Below, piece by piece: positions 21,301 through 25,028 of a stretch of DNA of 25,028 nucleotides (the stretch's first letter is position 1; the number at the start of each line of letters is the position of its first letter). The position numbers were made by a program, and so were the translations under genes. Source of the DNA: Tieghemiomyces parasiticus (Eukaryota; Kickxellomycota; Dimargaritomycetes; Dimargaritales; Dimargaritaceae). The notes below the pieces were generated by a model. That model ran no database searches. It saw only the letters and a program-made list of their open reading frames with translations, and was not told the DNA's origin. The stretch covers positions 1 through 25,028 of the forward strand of contig JANBPT010000721.1 in assembly GCA_027575765.1 (NCBI GenBank). Direction: 5' to 3'.

Positions 21301-21841
21301 CTGCCACCCAGGTAACCGACTCAACGATTTTTGGCGGCTCGAGCTGCGACAGCCCACCGCGGACGATGTGGTCCGGCGCATGCAGTTCCTTGTACGCTGC
21401 CAAATCTACTTAGAAATGTGCCTCGCCGCCCACCGGGCCCCGGACTCCGCACCCTCCCAGGCCTGCGGTGGTCTCGTTGGCGGCCACACCACGAGCGAGA
21501 TGGCCGTGGACACTGATCAGAGGACCGCTGGGGGTGCCCTCGCCCCGCACCCACAAACCACCGTCCGCGCCCTCAAGTACCTCCAAACCGAGCTGGCCGA
21601 CCTGGTCGACCCGAATGATCCGGCCCAGGTCGAACGCCTTCACCGGCTACCACTGGCCCTCTTGGACGGTTGGCCCCGCGACCCACCCACCCAGGACCAG
21701 CTCGTGTATCATACCCGGCGGCTTCTGTTTGACGACCTCATGGCCTTCCTACCCGAAGGCGTTAAGCAGCCCGAGAGTAACCTCATGGATATGGTCGTGC
21801 CCTGGTTGGAGGCCCGGCCCGGGACGGTGGCCGAAGTGTGA
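18335..21841 (+). CDS. MKLN1: Muskelin (discoidin-LisH/CTLH-kelch) orthologue with low-complexity inserts
   Basis: Orthologue of muskelin, in animals a substrate-side partner of the CTLH/GID ubiquitin ligase. A single open frame of 1168 residues, against about 735 in human. The first ATG in frame is 18335; a second at 18851 (residue 173) lies exactly where conservation starts, so residues 1-172 are a Pro/Thr/Ala-rich extension that could be partly skipped. The discoidin domain covers about 173-322 (SRWSSLVGDQHQYLTLKLDRP, split here as SRWSS...YLTLKLDRP; NFTIWYLEL). LisH-like RLCLKAIHQYN (about 338) and a CTLH segment (378-413) follow. Kelch-type repeats begin with ALYLFGGWSGTSSLSDFW (about 450) and end with THYLFGGASF...LNDFWRLEL. 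Two inserts, about 729-899 and 926-992, interrupt the last repeats. The C-terminal muskelin tail with ALKYLQTELADLVDP and NLMDMVVPWL is intact. An in-frame intron inside the first insert cannot be excluded. No intron is needed for conserved parts. Confidence 0.96.
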   Translation: MQLKTDHSAAGAVEPTPVATSADVAPPNYTLFPLPNYRITPPVIAPTTPSPRTELLAGGVAHSTTQARRTRGQSAASTLTSGGAPRGPLYSWLAPETDPHLPSATSATPNYPFPTPGRPEPRPASTRERAESAAAAAGGGGGAVPAIASPSVTDGDRLGHGPERSAPLGRGLMTKLDYEIVDYSSYNAEFYPHYIKVNQPTAGRSRWSSLVGDQHQYLTLKLDRPSLLQCVTFGKFSRNHICNLKEFRILAAATENHWVEILLSGLRNDSEPETFTVRNTLHHGTVPFPVLWIKVIPLMAYEHKFNFTIWYLELRGSQDPAVVQPLLTQYQRYCERTALRLCLKAIHQYNPDHYDPRAVLGPVRGSDPLTVQLEDPLVTDLRGAVTTGRFDRVEALLARAQTADFLHDYIRRCPYTADWAPVAVRPDEIRPEGRGAHQVCVDEAGEALYLFGGWSGTSSLSDFWRFDLRTSRWELLSPDTAQQGGPGPRHYHSMCFDPHTRTLFVLGRYVDPEHRTRATLENDFYAYHLDSPAPFWERLSANTELDGGPRLSFDFELSVDPTPGAGALYAFGGRTIGADAYECVYSGLYRYHLATRTWTVLRPDALPSETDIALRARLERSMLFHTGRRQLLIVSAQRDATTSSEFSVYDIASDTVFEKATPSPATAIVYDKRYTHRASYDEDRDEVYVFTGRTFNQAAKSHGHDGGEAVSTLWCYHVPTERWSRIYTAHARSGCSDEGSGGGGGQTDPTSLASSVGASATTATGWSSTRPPPSAATVLGTSAVPAPSTATAASCSTPAALALPVTASPRLALGVIYPRCVFYLNSVASPDRTAANPSGASEPPCHASATASPFPLTPAGPTRSKAGTRGNGLRATTARATADPANGAAGQHGPTPPGPEARIAHQFVYHQRTRTHYLFGGASFSRHVGDGYLGPGTDPPVSSTDHTPPAVASHVYSFQSAGGGRSATSFSTHSGHHMDGAHATATTATCHPGNRLNDFWRLELRQPTADDVVRRMQFLVRCQIYLEMCLAAHRAPDSAPSQACGGLVGGHTTSEMAVDTDQRTAGGALAPHPQTTVRALKYLQTELADLVDPNDPAQVERLHRLPLALLDGWPRDPPTQDQLVYHTRRLLFDDLMAFLPEGVKQPESNLMDMVVPWLEARPGTVAEV

Positions 21842-22674
21842 AGAGGACGGCAGGGAGGCGTGATCGGGCGGTGCGCGGAATACGTATTGCGTAGCGGGCT
21901 CCGGAACGTATAGCAGCTTGTGATCCTGGGCCCCGGGGGGTTCCTTATCTACTATGGCATAGCCGTGTATACCACTGATTCTCTCCGATTGACACTAGAT
22001 GCGAAATTTGTAATAAACGTTGGATTTTGTGAGCTCGCCCGCCCTCAATCTACTTAGGATATTGTCAACATCTTCTGCTTCCCCCCAAAACGGTGCGCTC
22101 GGTGTCGATTCACGATGTTGCCCTGATCGCCTCCCAGCGTAGGGTTATATAGTGTACAGCTTATGTAACCCCGCGTCCGAAAAGCGCACCGTCCTAACAT
22201 GAGCTTATGGGCTGCGTCGGGGTGTGAAAGTAAATACCTCAAGTCAAACTTATGCCTCGGCGGTCACACGAGCGTCATGGCTTCCAGCTCTATACCATCT
22301 TCCCCCCTCACCACTATATCAGTAACTATGTCGGCTTCCTTCTGGCGCTTTAGCCCCGCTCTTCCAAAAAAAGATACTCCCCCGTGTACCCGTTTAGAGC
22401 GCCCATTCCTCCCGTCCTCCAATACACCGACCTGAGCGCATTGCTCAGTTCCTCCGCATGTCCACGACTCCTCCTGCCCTACATCTCCTTGTTGCCGGTC
22501 AACCATATTTTCTCACTACGCTCTTCTCGATCAAAGGCCACACAGACCCATCGGCCCACCACGGAACCTGGTTTCACATCCCGTAGTCTGATTACGAACA
22601 TTTCACACCGATACCGTTCCACCTTGAGCCATTTCCTTTTTTTGAAGGGGTGGGGCCAGTGCACCTTAGACACC
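21842..22674. other. Muskelin 3' UTR and GLE1 upstream region
   Basis: About 830 bases without a recognisable gene. The left part carries the muskelin poly(A) signal. A TTATATAG box at about 22145 is too far (about 530 bases) from the GLE1 ATG to be assigned with confidence. The GLE1-proximal part is C/T-rich on the plus strand, like the leaders of the neighbouring genes. The small open frames here start at non-ATG codons or lack any family signature. Confidence 0.55.
22012..22017 (+). terminator. Poly(A) signal of the muskelin gene
   Basis: AATAAA 171 bases after the muskelin stop, followed by a short GT-rich stretch (TTGGATTTTGTGAG), the usual arrangement of a eukaryotic cleavage and polyadenylation site. 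Confidence 0.65.
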
Positions 22675-24508
22675 ATGTCCACGCCCAGTCCCATCAAATC
22701 TCCGCTGTCGACCCGGGTAGCCCCATGGTCCCCGAACCATCGCGTGTCGGGGACCAACGTACAGGGAATCCAGAGCCGCATTGCGCACGCTCAGAGCCAT
22801 GACCAGCAGGCGCGGGTGCGGGCCAACCGGTACCTTCATAGCCACATTATTCCTCGTATCCAGCGCGAACAGGATACCGCCCACAAAGGGATCAACGAAG
22901 CCACGCGGAGCCGGGCCGGCGAAACGGTGGTGCCTCCGATGGCCAGCCAAGGTGGGACCATCCTCGCTCGAGCGTACCAGTCCCGTAACAACGAACTCGG
23001 TGCCCTCGTCAAGAACTGTCTGGAAGAATGCCAAAATATCCGCGAGACCCGTAACAAACAACGCGCCGCCGAGGCCGCCCGAAAGGCACAGATTGAGGAG
23101 ACCCGCGCACAGGTCGCCCAGGATGCCCGTCGGAATGAAGCCCGTATCGTCGAGGCCCGTCAGGAGGCCGAGTTAGCCGCCACCCGAGAGGCGGCCGCAG
23201 CCACGGTGCGAAAGGCTAACGCCGCCAAGTTGGAGGCGGAGCGGAAAGCGGGTCTCCCGAACTTGCCAGCCGTCATCATGCCTGATAGTGCGCAGGCCGA
23301 CTTTGCTAAATACCAACGCATCATCCAGGTGAGTCGTTCGTGGGTGGTGTGAATTTCGAGACCCAATTGACTAGGCGAATGGGTCTTGGGTTATATCTAT
23401 ACGTGTTATCGCCCTTGGCCAAGCCGGGCACCTCGTAGCCCCGAATGGCCCGATCGTATCCGCCAATCTAATCGCCCTCCTCCCCACCCTATCCCATGTA
23501 CGCACATAGGAAATGAAATCCGACGTCGTGCCGGCCGTCCGGGCCAACCCTGCCTTGAAGAAGGCGGCTTTCGACGCCCGCCGGGCCATCATGCTTCGGG
23601 TGGGCCAGCTGGTAAACACACGGGCCTCGATTATCGACAAGGCCACCGCGATTGATGCGGCCATCAAGACTACGCAGAACTATGGTGAGGCCCTGTACCG
23701 GTGGGCCCTCAACAACACCGCTAAGGCCGTAGCCGGGCAGGCCGAGGTCGAGGTGTCCGTCCGGTCCGCCACGGCCTACCCAATCGCCCACGTCTGCGTC
23801 CTGCTCTGCCAGAACCATCCGATCTTTGCCGACATTCTCCTCGCCCGGCTGGCCAAACGGTGCCCTTACATCGTGCCCCGGTTCGTCCTTCCACAGCCCG
23901 GCCAATCCCGCCCCGAGTACCTCAAGAGCCTCCGGTACAAAAAGACCAACACCCAGACACCTGAGGCCGACGAACAGTACTACAGCCGTATGAGCGGACT
24001 GGTGGCCCTGTACGCCGCCTTGACCCAGACCATCCCTCTCGGTAAGTTGGCCAATGACAGCCGCCAATGCTAACCCCGGCCCCACCCCCATCTCTCCCGG
24101 ATAGGTAGCATGGATTAGCGAGTAGTTTGTGTTGGTCCCCGGATGGTTTTGACTAACAACACCCTCACTCCCTCCCTGCCCGCTCCCCATATTTTTACCT
24201 CGTCTCTATCAGAGGGCAATAACCCCTTCGGCATTCACCTCGCTTGGCAGTGGTTGGCCCGCATCTCCAACCTGCCGATCCAGCCCATCACGGCCACGCT
24301 TATCAAGACCGGGTTAGAAGTCTGTGGCGAAGTGTTCACCCAGACTTACCAACGGTCGGCCTACAAGCTCATTGAGGCCATCTATCACCAGCTCATACCC
24401 CGCATCCCGACTGAGAGCCGCGCCTCCCAGGCCCGGCTGGAAATGTTCCTGGAGGACTACATACGGTTCCGGCGGTTCCCATCGCTCGATGGGCGGATGT
24501 GTAGCTAG
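22675..24508 (+). CDS. GLE1: Gle1-like mRNA export factor, three exons
   Basis: Nuclear-pore-associated factor that, with inositol hexakisphosphate, activates the DEAD-box ATPase Dbp5 to release exported mRNA. Exons 22675-23328, 23510-24041 and 24213-24508; introns 23329-23509 (gtgagt...catag, phase 0) and 24042-24212 (gtaagt...atcag, phase 1). The joined product is 493 residues, slightly shorter than the 538-residue yeast protein. The start is the first in-frame ATG (GACACCATG). Residues about 103-192 form a long Glu/Arg/Ala-rich coiled coil. The C-terminal Gle1 domain (about 213-493) shows NNTAKAVAGQAEVEVSV, AYPIAHVCVLL, LARLAKRCPYIVP, NPFGIHLAWQWLARISNLP and ITATLIKTGLEVCGEVF, the conserved alpha-helical blocks of the family. 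Reading through either intron breaks this domain, which supports both. I cannot assign individual phosphate-binding residues. Family assignment is strong; exact splice borders are inferred. Confidence 0.93.
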
Positions 24509-24808
24509 GGGCCAAGCACGCGGGAATGGATGGTGAAGACCTGATTGTAAAGATGGTGGTACTATTTTTTTTTGTTTCTATAACATAACAACAAGGCAGA
24601 CAACGTATGCGTGGATTATTCATTGGGAAAACACGTAGGTTACGCCTCCGGCTGTTCCTTGCCCGCTTTGTGTTATCATTTTACTCTACCGTTTAGGGGA
24701 GTAGACCAAGTGACAAGTCCCCGGTGAAATAAAGTGGTCTCTACTATTACTTAAACATCGATATATACTAAAAAGTCGATACAAATTATCTAAGTCAAGT
24801 GGCGTTGA
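24509..24808. other. GLE1 3' UTR and boundary with the mariner relic
   Basis: AT-rich stretch between the GLE1 stop and the transposase relic. It contains the GLE1 poly(A) signal. The outer end of the mariner element, with its inverted terminal repeat and target TA, should lie somewhere left of 24809, but I cannot place it without another copy; TATATACTA around 24761 offers candidate TA sites. Confidence 0.5.
24728..24733 (+). terminator. Probable poly(A) signal of GLE1
   Basis: AATAAA 219 bases after the GLE1 stop codon. It is the only such hexamer before the transposon relic, so it is the best candidate; the distance is longer than for the upstream genes. Confidence 0.5.
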
Positions 24809-25028
24809 TTAAATATAACCACCGTCACTCTGTACCATTCGGAGGGCCCTTTCTAACTAGCTATCAATACAGGCTCTATTGTCATTTGATGGGAGATTTG
24901 TAAGCTCCGACTGCCAGGTGGCCACGACCGCCCCCAATACGCTGACCGTGTGACCCCTCAGCCGTCGTTTGATATCCCTAAACCGCCAGAGGTCGCAGGG
25001 GGCCAGGCCAGCAGGACTGTAGGGATAA
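24809..25028 (-). mobile_element. Degenerate mariner-type transposase, C-terminal fragment
   Basis: Relic of a cut-and-paste Tc1/mariner element. Reading the minus strand from 25027 gives YPYSPAGLAPCDLWRFRDIK, then RRLRGHTV. This matches the mariner block YSPDLAPCD[FY]..F..LK..LRG, with the third catalytic aspartate (codon at 24992-24994) kept; a D here rather than E points to mariner (DD34D), not Tc1. Downstream, CIDS, LER, then VQSDGGYI and TAA (24809-24811) fit the usual C-terminus ending in a CI...GDY-like motif. An in-frame TAG at 24857-24859 and one extra residue in the YSP block show it is not functional. The rest of the element, including the first two catalytic aspartates, lies beyond the right edge. 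It sits tail-to-tail with GLE1, outside its coding sequence. The short length is the main limit on confidence. Confidence 0.75.

Noticed and set aside
22091..22191. 9-bp inverted repeat CGGTGCGCT/AGCGCACCG spanning about 100 bp, as for a small MITE
   Set aside because: No target-site duplication and short enough to occur by chance in a window this size.

Overview
The window looks like nuclear DNA of a filamentous, probably early-diverging fungus. It is compact and GC-rich. Three genes are interrupted by short GT-AG spliceosomal introns (170-426 nt), AATAAA/ATTAAA poly(A) signals follow several genes, and the gene set is eukaryotic (p24 cargo receptor, Gle1, muskelin, Dbl-type RhoGEF). A zoopagomycete such as a Kickxellomycotina/Dimargaritales member would fit the long low-complexity insertions and the NRPS, but that placement is a guess from general knowledge, not from a marker in the sequence.

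Layout, left to right. (1) 1-3486 (+): 3' end of a nonribosomal peptide synthetase, organised [C]-A-T-E-like, cut by the left edge. (2) 3487-5048: AT-richer spacer between convergent genes. (3) 5049-9966 (-): three-exon gene for a ~1428-residue RhoGEF with DH, PH and a C-terminal C2-like fold broken up by low-complexity inserts. (4) 9967-15346: a 5.4 kb gene-poor region between two divergent genes, with G-rich then pyrimidine-rich strand bias, homopolymeric G/C tracts and a few orphan TATA/poly(A) signals. (5) 15347-16317 (+): three-exon p24/Erv25 (TMED10-type) gene. (6) 18335-21841 (+): uninterrupted muskelin orthologue with two low-complexity inserts. (7) 22675-24508 (+): three-exon GLE1 gene. 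(8) 24809-25028 (-): C-terminal relic of a mariner-type (DD34D) transposase, running off the right edge and broken by an in-frame stop.

The genes do not form an obvious pathway. GLE1 (mRNA export), p24 (ER-Golgi traffic), muskelin (CTLH-type ubiquitin ligase partner) and the RhoGEF (cell polarity signalling) are housekeeping or signalling genes, with secondary-metabolism DNA on the left and a transposon relic on the right. No tRNA, rRNA, snRNA or CRISPR was recognised. The most interesting points are the NRPS terminus (E-like last domain lacking the usual catalytic glutamate, no release domain), the split C2 domain of the RhoGEF, the inserts in muskelin's propeller, the gene-poor 5.4 kb region and the mariner relic.
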